Source: Pseudarthrobacter sp. W1I19 (GTDB taxonomy: Bacteria > Actinomycetota > Actinomycetes > Actinomycetales > Micrococcaceae). Taken from it: a stretch of DNA of 64,000 bases. The stretch lies in the NCBI RefSeq assembly GCF_030817835.1, contig NZ_JAUSZR010000001.1, positions 4,278,001 to 4,342,000 of the forward strand. Reading direction: 5' to 3'. Numbering within the stretch: position 1 is the first letter of the stretch; every line of letters starts with the position of its first letter. The translations under genes and the position numbers were made by a program. Positions 52,730 through 62,165 of the stretch are shown in pieces. Below the pieces are notes generated by a model, which made no database searches, was not told the origin of the DNA, and worked only from the letters and a program-made list of their open reading frames with translations.

Positions 52730-52752
52730 AGCTTCGGGAGCACTGGCTTTGG

Positions 52753-53751
52753 TCAGCCCTTCGCGTCACCCAGCGGGCGGCGGGCCAGCCAGGCGGCCAC
52801 GATCGCGCCGGAGATGTTGTGCCACAGGGAGAACACGGCCGACGGCAGCGCAGCGAGTGGACTGAAGTGGGTGGTGGCCAGGGTGGCTGCGAGGCCCGAG
52901 TTCTGCATACCGACTTCGAAGGCAAGGGCGCGGCGGGCCCTACTGTCCAGGCGGCCGATCTTGCCGGCGAGGTAGCCCAGTCCCAGTCCGAAGCCGTTGT
53001 GCAGCACCACGGCCAGGAACACGATGGCGCCGGCCCCGATGATCTTGCTCGCGCTGCCGGCCACCACAATGGCCACGATCAGGGAAATCACGACGGCGGA
53101 GGCCCAGGGCAGTGCCGGCAGCACCTTGGCCACGAGCTTCTTGAGGAACAGCCGGGCGAGGAGGCCGGCCACCACCGGCAGGAGGACTGTCTTGGCGATA
53201 TCCATGACCATGCCTGCCGCGTCGATCTGCAGGTAGGAACCGGCGAGGAACAGGACCAGCAGGGGTGTAACGATCGGGGCGATGAGCGTCGAAACAGAGG
53301 CGACTGCGACGGACAGGGCCACATCGCCCTTGGCCAGGAAGGCCATCACGTTGGAGGCGGTGCCGGACGGCGCGCAGCCCACCAGGATCAGGCCCACGGC
53401 CAGCTCGGGTTCCAGGTTCAGGGCGAGGGCGATCAGCCAACCGGCGCCGGGCATGATCACGTAGTGCGCCACGATTCCCAACGCAACAGCCCAGGGGCGC
53501 TTGGCGACGGCCGCAAAGTCCGGCGGGGTCAGCGTGAGGCCCATGCAGAACATAATGATGCCCAGCAGGTAGGGAACGCTGGGCGCCATCGGCTTGAAGA
53601 CCCCGGGCGCCAGGAAACCAACGATGCCTGCAACAACCACCAGCAGCGGAAACACCGTCACCGCGACGCGGGCGATCCTGCTTTCTGCGGCCAGGGCCGG
53701 GTTCAGGGGCGCTTCTGTGGGGGTGTTCTGGGATTTGGTTGCCTCAAGCAT
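52753..53751 (-). CDS. Bile acid:sodium symporter family transporter
   Basis: This 332-residue membrane protein has about ten helices and the BASS-family segments MFCMGLTLTP, VGCAPSGTASNVMAFLAKGDVALSV and FEVGMQNSGLAATLA. Bacterial members carry organic anions such as pantoate or other acids. The ATG at 53751 gives a normal N-terminus. It lies between the galactonate operon and the aromatic operon; import of an aromatic or sugar acid is plausible. Confidence 0.85.
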   Translation of the reverse strand: MLEATKSQNTPTEAPLNPALAAESRIARVAVTVFPLLVVVAGIVGFLAPGVFKPMAPSVPYLLGIIMFCMGLTLTPPDFAAVAKRPWAVALGIVAHYVIMPGAGWLIALALNLEPELAVGLILVGCAPSGTASNVMAFLAKGDVALSVAVASVSTLIAPIVTPLLVLFLAGSYLQIDAAGMVMDIAKTVLLPVVAGLLARLFLKKLVAKVLPALPWASAVVISLIVAIVVAGSASKIIGAGAIVFLAVVLHNGFGLGLGYLAGKIGRLDSRARRALAFEVGMQNSGLAATLATTHFSPLAALPSAVFSLWHNISGAIVAAWLARRPLGDAKG

Positions 53752-53760
53752 CCAACCATG

Positions 53761-53788
53761 CTGGCACCAGGCGGTAGTCCGGTGCCAG
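53761..53788 (-). terminator. Hairpin between the second manD and the BASS transporter gene
   Basis: CTGGCACC (53761-53768) pairs with GGTGCCAG (53781-53788) across 12 bases just upstream of the transporter start. There is no T run, so it may end or attenuate the galactonate-type transcript. Confidence 0.4.
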
Positions 53789-53827
53789 TTCGTGACTCCA
53801 CCCGGTAACAACCGCTGCGCTACAGCC

Positions 53828-55057
53828 TCACCAGTCGTGGACCGTTCCGTCGATGAGGCGGTTGTAGGGCAGGTAAGCCTGCTGGTAGGGGTAGGCGGCT
53901 GCGGCTTCTTCGTTGAATTCGACGCCGATGCCCGGCTTGTCGCCCGGGTGCAGGTAGCCGTCCACAAAGCTCATGGATTGTTCGAAGACCTCGTTGGTCT
54001 TGTCCGAGTGCTGCATGTATTCCTGGATGCCGTAGTTATGGATCGCCAAGCCCACGTGCAGCTGCGCGGCGAAGCCCACCGGGGAAATGTCCGTGGGGCC
54101 GTGGAAACCGGACTTGATCTGGTACTGCGCGGCAAAGTCCATGACCTTCTTCAACGGGGAAATCCCGCCGAAGTGGGTGGAGGCGGCACGGACGTAGTCG
54201 ATCAGCTGTTCCTTGATGATGGTCTGGTAGTCCCACACCGTGTTAAAAATTTCCCCGATCGCCAGCGGGGTGGTGGTGTGCTGGCGGACCAGCCGCAGCC
54301 CTTCCTGATTCTCAGCCGGCGTGCAGTCCTCCAGCCAGAACAAGTCATACGGCTCCAGGGCCTTGCCCAGCTTCGCGGCCTGGATCGGCGTCATCCGGTG
54401 GTGCCCGTCATGCAGCAAAGGGATCTCCGGGCCGAACTCGTTCCGGACCGCCTCAAACACGCTCGGCAGGTGCCGCAGGTAGGCGCGGGTGTCCCAGTCC
54501 TCCTCCACCGGGAACGCCCCCCGCCCGGCCGGTTCGTAGTCGTACCGCTCCCCCGAGGCCTGCGCCTGCGCGGCCACACCATACACGGCCTTAATACCCG
54601 GGACGGCGGTCTGGATCCGGATCGACTTGTACCCGAGCTCCAGGTGCTCACGAACAGAATCAAACAGCGACGGCAAATCAGCGCCCGAGGCATGCCCGTA
54701 CGCGCGCAACCCGTTCCGGGACGCCCCACCCAGCAACTGGTACACCGGCATGCCCGCCAGCTTGCCCTTGATGTCCCACAACGCCATATCCACTGCAGCG
54801 ATCGCGGCCATCGTCACCGGGCCCCGGCGCCAGTACGAGGACCGGTACAGAAACTGCCAGGTGTCCTCGATCCGGTGCGGATCCTTCCCGATCAGCAACT
54901 GCGCCACATGCTCCTTCAAATACGCGGCAACAGCCAGCTCACGCCCGTTCAACGTGGCATCACCAATACCGGTCACACCATCCTCGGTAGTGATCCGGAG
55001 CGTCACGAAATTCCGGGAGGGACTGGTCACAAAAACGTCGGCAGCAATGATTTTCAC
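53828..55057 (-). CDS. ManD-type mannonate/gluconate dehydratase (second copy)
   Basis: This 409-residue ManD-like enolase superfamily enzyme has [11 protein letters not shown] in place of the HDVHHRLTP of the first copy, and the [12 protein letters not shown] segment near the C-terminus. It also shares the DGTVHDW C-terminus. It is the last gene of the galactonate-type operon, so its substrate may be another aldonate. The insert around residues 155-180 differs from the first copy. Whether it uses mannonate, gluconate or something else cannot be told. Confidence 0.87.
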   Translation of the reverse strand: MKIIAADVFVTSPSRNFVTLRITTEDGVTGIGDATLNGRELAVAAYLKEHVAQLLIGKDPHRIEDTWQFLYRSSYWRRGPVTMAAIAAVDMALWDIKGKLAGMPVYQLLGGASRNGLRAYGHASGADLPSLFDSVREHLELGYKSIRIQTAVPGIKAVYGVAAQAQASGERYDYEPAGRGAFPVEEDWDTRAYLRHLPSVFEAVRNEFGPEIPLLHDGHHRMTPIQAAKLGKALEPYDLFWLEDCTPAENQEGLRLVRQHTTTPLAIGEIFNTVWDYQTIIKEQLIDYVRAASTHFGGISPLKKVMDFAAQYQIKSGFHGPTDISPVGFAAQLHVGLAIHNYGIQEYMQHSDKTNEVFEQSMSFVDGYLHPGDKPGIGVEFNEEAAAAYPYQQAYLPYNRLIDGTVHDW

Positions 55058-55102
55058 AGCAGATTCAGGCTTTCTTGATCGGAAGGGGTCAGGATGCAGG
55101 GG

Positions 55103-56092
55103 TCAGCGTTGGGTGGTTCCGCTGGGGGTGGTGCCGAGCAGGGCGAGCTCCGCCCGGCGGGGAAGACCTTCCCAGTCCCCGGTAGTGCTCACGGCGAAAG
55201 CCCCCATCAGGGCGCCCCGCTGCAGCCGGCCGGCCACGTCCTCGCCGTCGAGCAATGCGGACAGGTAACCGGCGGTGAAAGCATCTCCGGCACCCACCGT
55301 GTCGATGCTGGTGACAGGCACAGCCGGGGCTTCCCAGCGGCCGTCCCGGGTGTGGACGCACGCGCCGGCGGCACCGCGCTTGACCACAACTTCGCGCACT
55401 CCCAGTCCAAGGAGCTGGTCAGCCATAGCCGCTTCCTGCGTCTCAGGGTCCTGGCTGCCGTCCGGCGGGATGGCTACCAGGTCAAGCTCGTCGCCGGAAG
55501 CAATAAGGATGGTGGCGTACCGGGCGAGCGGCGTGAGGGCCTCCCGGGCCTCGTCGCGGGACCACAGTTTACTGCGGTAGTTAACGTCGAGGGACACCAC
55601 CAGCCCGTTGGCCGCGGCGCGTTCGGCCGCGAATTCCACGGCCTTCCGCGACTCAGGACTGAGCGCGGGCGTGATGCCGGTGAGATGAAGGATGCGGGCG
55701 CCCTGTTGCAGGGCACGGTCCACATCCTCACGGCTGAGCGTTGATCCGGCGGACCCGGAGCGGTAGTAGAAGGCGCGGGTGACGTCGGCCGTGCGTTGTT
55801 CGAGGAACATCACACCGGTCGGGCGCGATGGGTCCTCGCGCTGCTGCAGTTGCACGCCCTCGGCCCGGAGTTGGCGGAGGATGAATTCGCCATGCGGATC
55901 TGCACTCACCACCCCTGCCCACCTTGCAGTGTGGCCCAGCCGGGCGACTGCCATGGCCACATTCGATTCGGCACCCGCAACATGCATCGTCAGGGCGCCG
56001 CCCGCGGACAGCGGTCCGGCCGAGCGCAGCGAGACCATGGACTCACCGAAGGTCAGGAGGTCCACGTCAGGGAGCCCGGCATCGGCAGTCAC
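55103..56092 (-). CDS. PfkB-family 2-keto-3-deoxy sugar acid kinase
   Basis: This 329-residue kinase has FGESMVSLRS, AGAESNVAMAVARLG and DTVGAGDAF near residue 255, features of 2-keto-3-deoxygluconate kinases. It overlaps the aldolase gene. In the DgoD context it may phosphorylate 2-keto-3-deoxygalactonate or -gluconate. It is a distinct paralogue of the kinase at 19859-20845. Confidence 0.87.
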   Translation of the reverse strand: MTADAGLPDVDLLTFGESMVSLRSAGPLSAGGALTMHVAGAESNVAMAVARLGHTARWAGVVSADPHGEFILRQLRAEGVQLQQREDPSRPTGVMFLEQRTADVTRAFYYRSGSAGSTLSREDVDRALQQGARILHLTGITPALSPESRKAVEFAAERAAANGLVVSLDVNYRSKLWSRDEAREALTPLARYATILIASGDELDLVAIPPDGSQDPETQEAAMADQLLGLGVREVVVKRGAAGACVHTRDGRWEAPAVPVTSIDTVGAGDAFTAGYLSALLDGEDVAGRLQRGALMGAFAVSTTGDWEGLPRRAELALLGTTPSGTTQR

Positions 56093-56760
56093 CGTTGGCC
56101 CTCCGTGGCCCCGCCGCCGGACCCGGCAGCCAAGGCAACAAAGCGGCGTGCGCGCTCCCGCATGGCGGCGAGGCCGCCGCCGGATGCCGAATCACCGAAA
56201 AGCGGGCCACCTAGTCCGACGGCGATGGCACCGGCGGCCCAGTATCCCGCCGCTTCATCGGGCCCCACGCCGCCTACCGCTATAAAAGGGATGTCCGGGA
56301 ACGGATCGCGGACTGCCTTGAGATACCCTGGCCCGCCAATGGAAGCGGGGAAGAGCTTCACCGCCGTGGCACCGCGGTTCATCGCTTCGAAGGACTCGCT
56401 CGGTGTCAGGGCCCCGGCCAGCACGGGGATGCCCCGGCCCGCTGCTTCTTCGATGGACGGTGCGAGGGACGGCGTCACCATGAACTGGCCGCCCGCGGCC
56501 GCAACGTTGTCCACGTCCTGTTTCGTCAACACTGTTCCGGCACCTACGAAGCAGTCGGCAGGCGCCGCAGCCCGCACCTCACTGATGGCATCGAGGGCCC
56601 CGGGGGTGGTCAGGGCGATTTCGACATATTGGAAACCCTCCTCCATGGCGGCGAGGGCCGCCTTCCCAGCTGCCGTGCCGTCGTTTCCCCGTACGATCGC
56701 CAGCAGCCGGGTCCGCCGCACGCCGGCCAGCAGTTCCTCGGGGGCCAGGGTGTTCTCCAT
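56089..56760 (-). CDS. KDPG/KDPGal-type aldolase (second copy)
   Basis: This 223-residue class I aldolase has AIVRGND, a VEIALTTPG segment with the catalytic Glu, VGAGTVLT and the Schiff-base Lys in AVKLFPASIGGPG. The ATG at 56760 is preferred because AAGGAG lies just upstream; three earlier in-frame ATGs extend back to 56820. It is the 2-keto-3-deoxy-6-phosphogalactonate aldolase candidate of the operon. Confidence 0.88.
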   Translation of the reverse strand: MENTLAPEELLAGVRRTRLLAIVRGNDGTAAGKAALAAMEEGFQYVEIALTTPGALDAISEVRAAAPADCFVGAGTVLTKQDVDNVAAAGGQFMVTPSLAPSIEEAAGRGIPVLAGALTPSESFEAMNRGATAVKLFPASIGGPGYLKAVRDPFPDIPFIAVGGVGPDEAAGYWAAGAIAVGLGGPLFGDSASGGGLAAMRERARRFVALAAGSGGGATEGQR

Positions 56761-56813
56761 CAGGGCCTTCTCCTTCATAGGGGTGCTCATCTCAATACCC
56801 GTGCTTTCGGCCG

Positions 56814-57962
56814 TCACCATTCGGCAAAGGCGCCGTCCGGCTGGCGCCAGACCGGGCCGCGCCAGGCATGCCCGCGCTTGTCCGCGGCACGGACCACGGC
56901 CTCATCGATTTCGATGCCCAGGCCGGGGCCCGTAAGGCGTTCAATGTGCCCATCCACAAACTTCAGCGGCGACTTGTCCACCACGTAGTCCAGAACTTCC
57001 GCGCCCTGGTTGTAGTGGATGCCGATGCTTTGTTCCTGGATGAGGAAATTGGGCGTCGCAAACCCCACCTGAAGGCACGCGGCGAGCGCCAGCGGACCCA
57101 GCGGGCAGTGCGGCGCAAGCTGCACGTCGTAGACCTCGGCCAGCGAGGCGATCTTGCGGACCTCCGTTATGCCCCCAGCGTGGGAGAGATCCGGCTGCGC
57201 CACGGCGATGCCGGCCTGCAGGGCGGGCAGGAATTCCTGCCGGTTGTAGAGCCGTTCGCCGGTGGAGACCGGCGTGGTGGTGGACGCGGTGAACTCCCGC
57301 AGCAGGTGCGTGTTTTCCGGGACCACTGGTTCTTCGAGGAAGAAGGGCCGGTACGGTTCCAGCAGAGGTGCCACGCGGCGGGCGTTGGCAAGGCTGAAGC
57401 GGCCGTGGAAATCCACGGCGACGTCCCGGTGCTCGCCCAGGACCTCGCGGGCGGCAGCCACCCGCCGGACAACGCCGTCGAGCTCTGCCACCGAGGCGAT
57501 GGGGCTCATCCGGCCGCTGGCATTCATCTTGACTGCGGTCAGCCCCACCTCCAGCTGGGCGCTGATCTGGTCCGCTACCTCGTTGGGTTCATCTCCGCCC
57601 ACCCAGCCGTACATCCGGATCCGGTCACGGACGTGCCCGCCAAGGAGCTGGTGCACCGGGGTGTTGAAGTGCTTGCCGGCAATGTCCCACAGGGCTTGGT
57701 CCAGGCCGGACACGGCGCTGGCCAGGATGGGGCCGCCGCGGTAGAAGGAGCCCTTGGTCATGACCTGCCAGTGGTCCTCGATCCGGAGCGCGTCATTGCC
57801 GATCAGGAATTCGGAGAGTTGTTCGACGGCGGTGCGGACCGTTTCGCTGCGGCCCTCGCAGGTCGCTTCGCCCCAGCCGACGATCCCGCTGTCGGTCTCG
57901 ATGCGGACGAACAGCCAGCGCGGTGCGACGAGGAAGGTTTCGATCCTGCTGATGAAAGTCAC
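56814..57962 (-). CDS. dgoD: D-galactonate dehydratase
   Basis: This 382-residue enolase superfamily member closely follows E. coli DgoD in wording: PRWLFVRIETDSGIVGWGE, FYRGGPILASAVSGLDQALWDI, DFHGRFSLANA, QPDLSHAGGITE, LAPHCPLGPLALAAC, QEQSIGIHYN and GLGIEIDEA. It dehydrates D-galactonate to 2-keto-3-deoxygalactonate. It heads the catabolic part of the operon after the two permease genes. Confidence 0.92.
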   Translation of the reverse strand: MTFISRIETFLVAPRWLFVRIETDSGIVGWGEATCEGRSETVRTAVEQLSEFLIGNDALRIEDHWQVMTKGSFYRGGPILASAVSGLDQALWDIAGKHFNTPVHQLLGGHVRDRIRMYGWVGGDEPNEVADQISAQLEVGLTAVKMNASGRMSPIASVAELDGVVRRVAAAREVLGEHRDVAVDFHGRFSLANARRVAPLLEPYRPFFLEEPVVPENTHLLREFTASTTTPVSTGERLYNRQEFLPALQAGIAVAQPDLSHAGGITEVRKIASLAEVYDVQLAPHCPLGPLALAACLQVGFATPNFLIQEQSIGIHYNQGAEVLDYVVDKSPLKFVDGHIERLTGPGLGIEIDEAVVRAADKRGHAWRGPVWRQPDGAFAEW

Positions 57963-57968
57963 TGTTGC

Positions 57969-58850
57969 CTAGCCCTTGGTGGCACCGGCGGTGAGGCCGG
58001 AGACGATGTACTTCTGCGTGAAAAGCGCAATGATCATGATGGGAATGGTCACCACTGTGGCCGCCGCCATGAGTCCGCCCCAGTCGATGCTGGCGTAAGA
58101 GACGAAGTCGAAGATGGCCACGGGCAGCGTTTTGGTGTTGGAGCCGGAAAGCACCAGGGCAAACATGAAGTTGTTCCACGAGAAGATGAACGACAGGATG
58201 CCCGCGGTGGCGATGCCGGAGACGGCGAGCGGCAGCGTGATGAGGCGGAACGCACCGATCGGGGTGAGGCCGTCCACCTGGGCGGACTCTTCCAGCTCGA
58301 GCGGCAGGGAATCGAAGTAGCTCATCATGATGTAGACGATCAGCGGCAGCGCCACGAACATGTGGCTGAGGATCAGGACCTCGAACTTGCCCACCATCCG
58401 CAGGTTCGAGAACACGTAGTACCAGGGCACCAGCAGGGAAACGCCCGGGATGACGCGCGCCATCAGGACCACGAGGGCCGAGCGGTGCATGGTGAACCGG
58501 CTCATGGCATAGGCGGCGGGAACGCCAAGCACGATTGACAGCGCGGTGGAAACGAACGCCACCCAGAAGCTGTTGAAGATGAAGATGAAGTAGTTGTTCC
58601 GCTGGAGAACGTTGGCGTAGTTCTCACCCGTGGGCGAGAAGATCAAGGCCTTGGCGGTGTCGTAGATGTCCACGTTGGTCTTGAAGGAGGCCAGGAGCAT
58701 CCAGAACAGCGGGGCGACCAGGAACAGCACCACCACGATGAGGGCCACAACACGGAAGACCTTGTAGAGGCGGGTGGGCAGGGGCTTCCGACGGCGGCGG
58801 ATCACCTGGGGAGCCGCAGCGGAGGTTTGGCTGGGGGTTGTGACGGTCAT
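57969..58850 (-). CDS. Carbohydrate ABC transporter permease, MalG type
   Basis: This 293-residue permease has a basic N-terminus, about six helices and the EAA-like loop LEESAQVDGLTPIGAFRLITLP near residue 205. It overlaps its MalF partner by four bases and is followed after six bases by dgoD. It completes a CUT1 importer, probably for a galactonate-containing or galactoside substrate. No ATPase gene is local. Confidence 0.92.
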   Translation of the reverse strand: MTVTTPSQTSAAAPQVIRRRRKPLPTRLYKVFRVVALIVVVLFLVAPLFWMLLASFKTNVDIYDTAKALIFSPTGENYANVLQRNNYFIFIFNSFWVAFVSTALSIVLGVPAAYAMSRFTMHRSALVVLMARVIPGVSLLVPWYYVFSNLRMVGKFEVLILSHMFVALPLIVYIMMSYFDSLPLELEESAQVDGLTPIGAFRLITLPLAVSGIATAGILSFIFSWNNFMFALVLSGSNTKTLPVAIFDFVSYASIDWGGLMAAATVVTIPIMIIALFTQKYIVSGLTAGATKG

Positions 58851-59800
58851 TTGCTTACCGCTTTCTTGCGCATGGTCAGCAGCCACATGGAGCCGATGAT
58901 GATCATGAAGAACAGGATCAGCACCGCTGAGGACAGCCCGTACTGGTTGTAGTCGAAGCTCAGGCCGTAGGCGTAGACGTTCAGGGTCTCCACCTCGTGG
59001 AAGGACCCGCCGCCCTTGCCCTTGGTGGCGTACAGGATGTCGAAGGTCTTCAGGGCGTCGATGCCGCGAAGCAGGATGGCGACAACAACGGTGGGCATCA
59101 TCAGCGGCAGGGTGATGAGGAAGAAGCGCTGGAAGGAGTTGGCGCCGTCCACCCGGGCGGCTTCGTCAGGCTCGTCGGACAGTGACGTCAGGCCGGCAAG
59201 AAGGATCAGCACCACCATGGGGGTCCACTGCCATACGTCCATAAAGATGGTGGTTCCGAGCGCGGTGTCCTGGCCCGAGAGCCAGGGCTGCGGCGGGATG
59301 CCCACCATGCCCAGTAGCTGGTTGGCGAAGCCGATGTTCGGATCGAAGATCAGCCGCCACATCATGCCCACGGCAACCGGCGTGGCCACCAGCGGCAGCA
59401 GGATCGCCACCCGGACCCACTTTTCACCGCGGAACGGGCGCCAAAGGAGCAGCGCGATGCCCATGCCGAGCACCACCTCGCAGACCAGGGCAACGCCGGT
59501 GAATGACAGCGTGCGGCCCACTGCCGGCCAGAAACGTTCTGTGTCAGTGAGGACTGTCAGGTAGTTTTCAAGCCCGATGAAGTCCGTTTTGGCGCGGACA
59601 GACCCCTGCGAATCCGTGAGGCTCAAGTACAAGGTCCACGCCAGCGGAAAGACGATCAGGACGCCGACAAAGATCATGGCGGGTGCGGCAAAAAGCCATT
59701 TGCGGTGCCGGTTCGCCCAGGTGGAGAAATTTCCACCCATGCTGGGAGGGCGTCCTGCGCTTCGTGCCGGGGCGCTGCCGGGCGCGTTCATTACAGACAT
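58847..59800 (-). CDS. Carbohydrate ABC transporter permease, MalF type
   Basis: This 317-residue permease has about six helices and the EAA loop PDEAARVDGANSFQRFFLITLP near residue 215. The start is the ATG at 59800, or three codons later. A strong hairpin lies just upstream, between it and the binding-protein gene. Confidence 0.92.
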   Translation of the reverse strand: MSVMNAPGSAPARSAGRPPSMGGNFSTWANRHRKWLFAAPAMIFVGVLIVFPLAWTLYLSLTDSQGSVRAKTDFIGLENYLTVLTDTERFWPAVGRTLSFTGVALVCEVVLGMGIALLLWRPFRGEKWVRVAILLPLVATPVAVGMMWRLIFDPNIGFANQLLGMVGIPPQPWLSGQDTALGTTIFMDVWQWTPMVVLILLAGLTSLSDEPDEAARVDGANSFQRFFLITLPLMMPTVVVAILLRGIDALKTFDILYATKGKGGGSFHEVETLNVYAYGLSFDYNQYGLSSAVLILFFMIIIGSMWLLTMRKKAVSK

Positions 59801-59838
59801 GGTTCACCTAAGAGTTTGGGGTGAGGCAAGAGCGGGGA

Positions 59839-59874
59839 CCCGGCGGGACGGCAACCATGTGCCGTCCCGCCGGG
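59839..59874. repeat. Intercistronic hairpin between binding protein and permeases
   Basis: The 15-base arms 59839-59853 and 59860-59874 pair perfectly around ACCATG. Such hairpins between a binding-protein gene and its permeases typically protect the upstream mRNA and lower downstream expression. There is no T tract. Confidence 0.7.
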
Positions 59875-59911
59875 ATCTGATGCGCTTTACGGGTATGAAG
59901 CGCGGCGACTG

Positions 59912-61207
59912 CTACTTCTTTTCGCTGTCCAGGAACTTCTGGAAGGACTCATGGGCGGAGTCGGCTGCCGAGGAGGCGTCCGCGCCGGTGATGCTGGCGA
60001 CGATCGGCTCGCCCACGATTTCGCGGGCCTTGCCTACCGTGACAACCTCGGGGCGGTCGTGGCCCACACCGTTTTTGGCGCTGACCGCAATGGCATCAGC
60101 CAGGTCCTTCGGGTAGGTGGAGGTTCCTTCCGCATTGGACCAGACGGAAGCGCGGGGGCCAGGGACGCCTGCCTTCTGTGCGGCCAGGGTGCGATCCTTG
60201 CTCGTGGCCCACTGGATGAACTTCCAGGCATTGTCCTGGTTGCTGGAGGCCTCGTTCACGGCCAGGCCCCAGGAGGGGATGTTGTAAGGCTTGGAACCCG
60301 CAGGACCTGCCGGCAGCGGAGCAAACCCGACCGTGTCCGCCACTTTGGACTTGGCGGGATCTGTGGCGTTCTTGTAGAGAGAGTCTGCCTCGGTGTAGAA
60401 GGCGGCCTTGCCCTGCGTGAAGATTGCCATCGCCTCGGGCCAGCTCATGTCGGTGCTGACGTTAGCTGGACCATAGTTTTTGATTAGACCGCCATAGTAG
60501 GCGTAGGCCTTCTTCGCGGCGTCCGAGTTCACCGTGGACTTGCCGCTGGAATCGGTGAAGTCACCGCCGAAGCTGTACAGGAAGCTGGAGAACTGGGTAA
60601 CTGCCGCGGACTTGCCGGTGCGGGCAACAAAACCGGCTACCTCGGGGTTGGCTGCCTTGATGGCCTTGGATGCAGCTTCGAGCTCCTCCATGGTCTTGGG
60701 AACCTGGAGTCCGGCCGCCTGCAGGAGGTCCTTGCGGTAGTAGAGGACTTCGCGTTCGGTGATGATCGGGACGCCCACAACCTTGCCGTCAACAGTGGTG
60801 GCCTTGACCGGGCCCTCCTGGTAGTCCTTCCAGTCCCATCCGGAATCCGAGGACACCTTGTCGGTCAGGTCCGCCAGGTAGCCGTTCTTCGCGAAAGCTT
60901 TGCCTTCCTGGAGCGGACGGTACATCATCACATCGATCTCATCGCTGCCGGCGTTGAGCTTGACGTTGTACTGGTCCGAGAGCTGGTCTTCGCCGAGCTG
61001 GGTCAGCTCGACCTTAAGGCCGCTCGACTTCTCAAACTCCGGTATAGCGGCCTTGATGCCTTCAGTCCAGACGTGGTTCGCCAAGGTCACCCGGACCGTG
61101 CCGGATTCCTTGGCATCGCTGCTGCCCCCGCCACCAGTGCAGGCGGTCAGTCCGAGCGAGAGCGCCGCGGCGACAGCCGCGTACTTCACTACAGAACGTC
61201 GCTTCAT
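59912..61207 (-). CDS. ABC transporter solute-binding lipoprotein
   Basis: This 431-residue family-1 binding protein starts MKRRSVVKYAAVAAAL and has a lipobox LGLTAC near residue 23, then TVRVTLANHVWTEGIK. The ATG at 61207 is preceded by AGGGAG. It heads the operon divergent from the GntR gene. The ligand is likely a galactose-derived acid or a glycoside containing one. Confidence 0.9.
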   Translation of the reverse strand: MKRRSVVKYAAVAAALSLGLTACTGGGGSSDAKESGTVRVTLANHVWTEGIKAAIPEFEKSSGLKVELTQLGEDQLSDQYNVKLNAGSDEIDVMMYRPLQEGKAFAKNGYLADLTDKVSSDSGWDWKDYQEGPVKATTVDGKVVGVPIITEREVLYYRKDLLQAAGLQVPKTMEELEAASKAIKAANPEVAGFVARTGKSAAVTQFSSFLYSFGGDFTDSSGKSTVNSDAAKKAYAYYGGLIKNYGPANVSTDMSWPEAMAIFTQGKAAFYTEADSLYKNATDPAKSKVADTVGFAPLPAGPAGSKPYNIPSWGLAVNEASSNQDNAWKFIQWATSKDRTLAAQKAGVPGPRASVWSNAEGTSTYPKDLADAIAVSAKNGVGHDRPEVVTVGKAREIVGEPIVASITGADASSAADSAHESFQKFLDSEKK

Positions 61208-61269
61208 TACGACTCCCTTGCTTCGAGGGCTGGACACATGGTCAGCCCGCTTACAAATGCATCTTTACA

Positions 61270-61314
61270 TCTGCTTTGGGAGTCAGCATAGACAAATAAA
61301 GCAGACATAGACAA
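61270..61314. promoter_or_regulatory. Operator candidates between the binding-protein and GntR genes
   Basis: TCTGCTTT (61270-61277) and AAAGCAGA (61298-61305) are perfect inverted arms 20 bases apart. CATAGACAA recurs at 61287-61295 and 61306-61314. The AT-rich cluster lies midway between the divergent starts (61207 and 61345) and is the probable GntR/DgoR-like target. Confidence 0.55.
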
Positions 61315-61344
61315 GACCTTGGGAAGCACCCGTATGATTTATCC

Positions 61345-62112
61345 ATGAAAAGCCCAAAGGCGGAGTCTCCAACGAACCTGCACGCTTCGCTCGTGCAGAG
61401 TCTGGGGCTTGCCATTGCTGAGGGGCGCTTTCCCGCTAACTCGGTCCTGAGGTTGGATGAGTTGGAGGCACAGCACAACGTGTCGCGTTCCGTTGTGAGG
61501 GAGGCCGCCCGGGTGCTGTCCTCAAAAGGCCTGCTCGAATCCCGCCGCCGGTTCGGCACAGTGGTGCAGCCGGAAAAATCCTGGAACCTCTACGATCCCG
61601 AGGTGATCCGGTGGCGCCTTGCCTCGTCCCGCCGGCTTGAGCAGTTGCAGTCGCTCAACGAACTCCGCGGAGCGGTCGAACCGCAGGCAGCCCGCCTTGC
61701 CGCCGAGCGGGCATCGTGGGATGCGGGCAGCGAACTGGTAGCCCTGGCGGCCCGGCTGTGGGCGGCCGGCCAGCGCGGAGACCAGGAAGAGTTCCTTCTG
61801 CTGGATGTGGAGTTCCACGCGGCCGTGCTCAATGCTTCCGGCAACGCCATGTTCGCCCAGCTGCAGAACCTCGTGACGGAGGTCCTGACGGGCCGGACGC
61901 AACATGGCCTGATGCCGCACCTCCCCCATCACGAAGCTTTGCAGCTGCACGTGGATGTGGCCAGCGCCATCCAGCGCGGGGAGTCGGCCGCAGCTCATGC
62001 CGCCATGAGCAGGATCGTGGAGCAGTCCAGCGAAGAGATGAGCCAGATTTGGTCCAGCAGCCACGACGGCGGCGACACGCCACCTGCCGCTTCAGGCAAG
62101 GCAGGAACCTAA
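61345..62112 (+). CDS. GntR/FadR-subfamily regulator (DgoR-like)
   Basis: This 255-residue FCD-type GntR regulator has a winged helix (DELEAQHNVSRSVVREAARVLSSKGLLESR, about residues 38-67) and an FCD domain with LLDVEFHAAVLNASGN and a late HHEALQLHVDV segment. WNLYDPEVIRWRL resembles DgoR-type regulators of galactonate genes. It is divergent from the dgoD operon and probably represses it. Confidence 0.9.
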   Translation: MKSPKAESPTNLHASLVQSLGLAIAEGRFPANSVLRLDELEAQHNVSRSVVREAARVLSSKGLLESRRRFGTVVQPEKSWNLYDPEVIRWRLASSRRLEQLQSLNELRGAVEPQAARLAAERASWDAGSELVALAARLWAAGQRGDQEEFLLLDVEFHAAVLNASGNAMFAQLQNLVTEVLTGRTQHGLMPHLPHHEALQLHVDVASAIQRGESAAAHAAMSRIVEQSSEEMSQIWSSSHDGGDTPPAASGKAGT

Positions 62113-62165
62113 AACTCCAGACCCGCATCCCCCGGAGCGGGCGGAGCCGCGGCTGTCTGCGATTG

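Noticed and set aside
52723..53808. 361-codon open frame on the plus strand
   Set aside because: It is antisense to the BASS transporter; its Gly/Gln/His-rich composition reflects the opposite strand's membrane codons.
56868..58538. 556-codon open frame on the plus strand
   Set aside because: It is antisense to dgoD and the permease gene and has shadow-frame composition.
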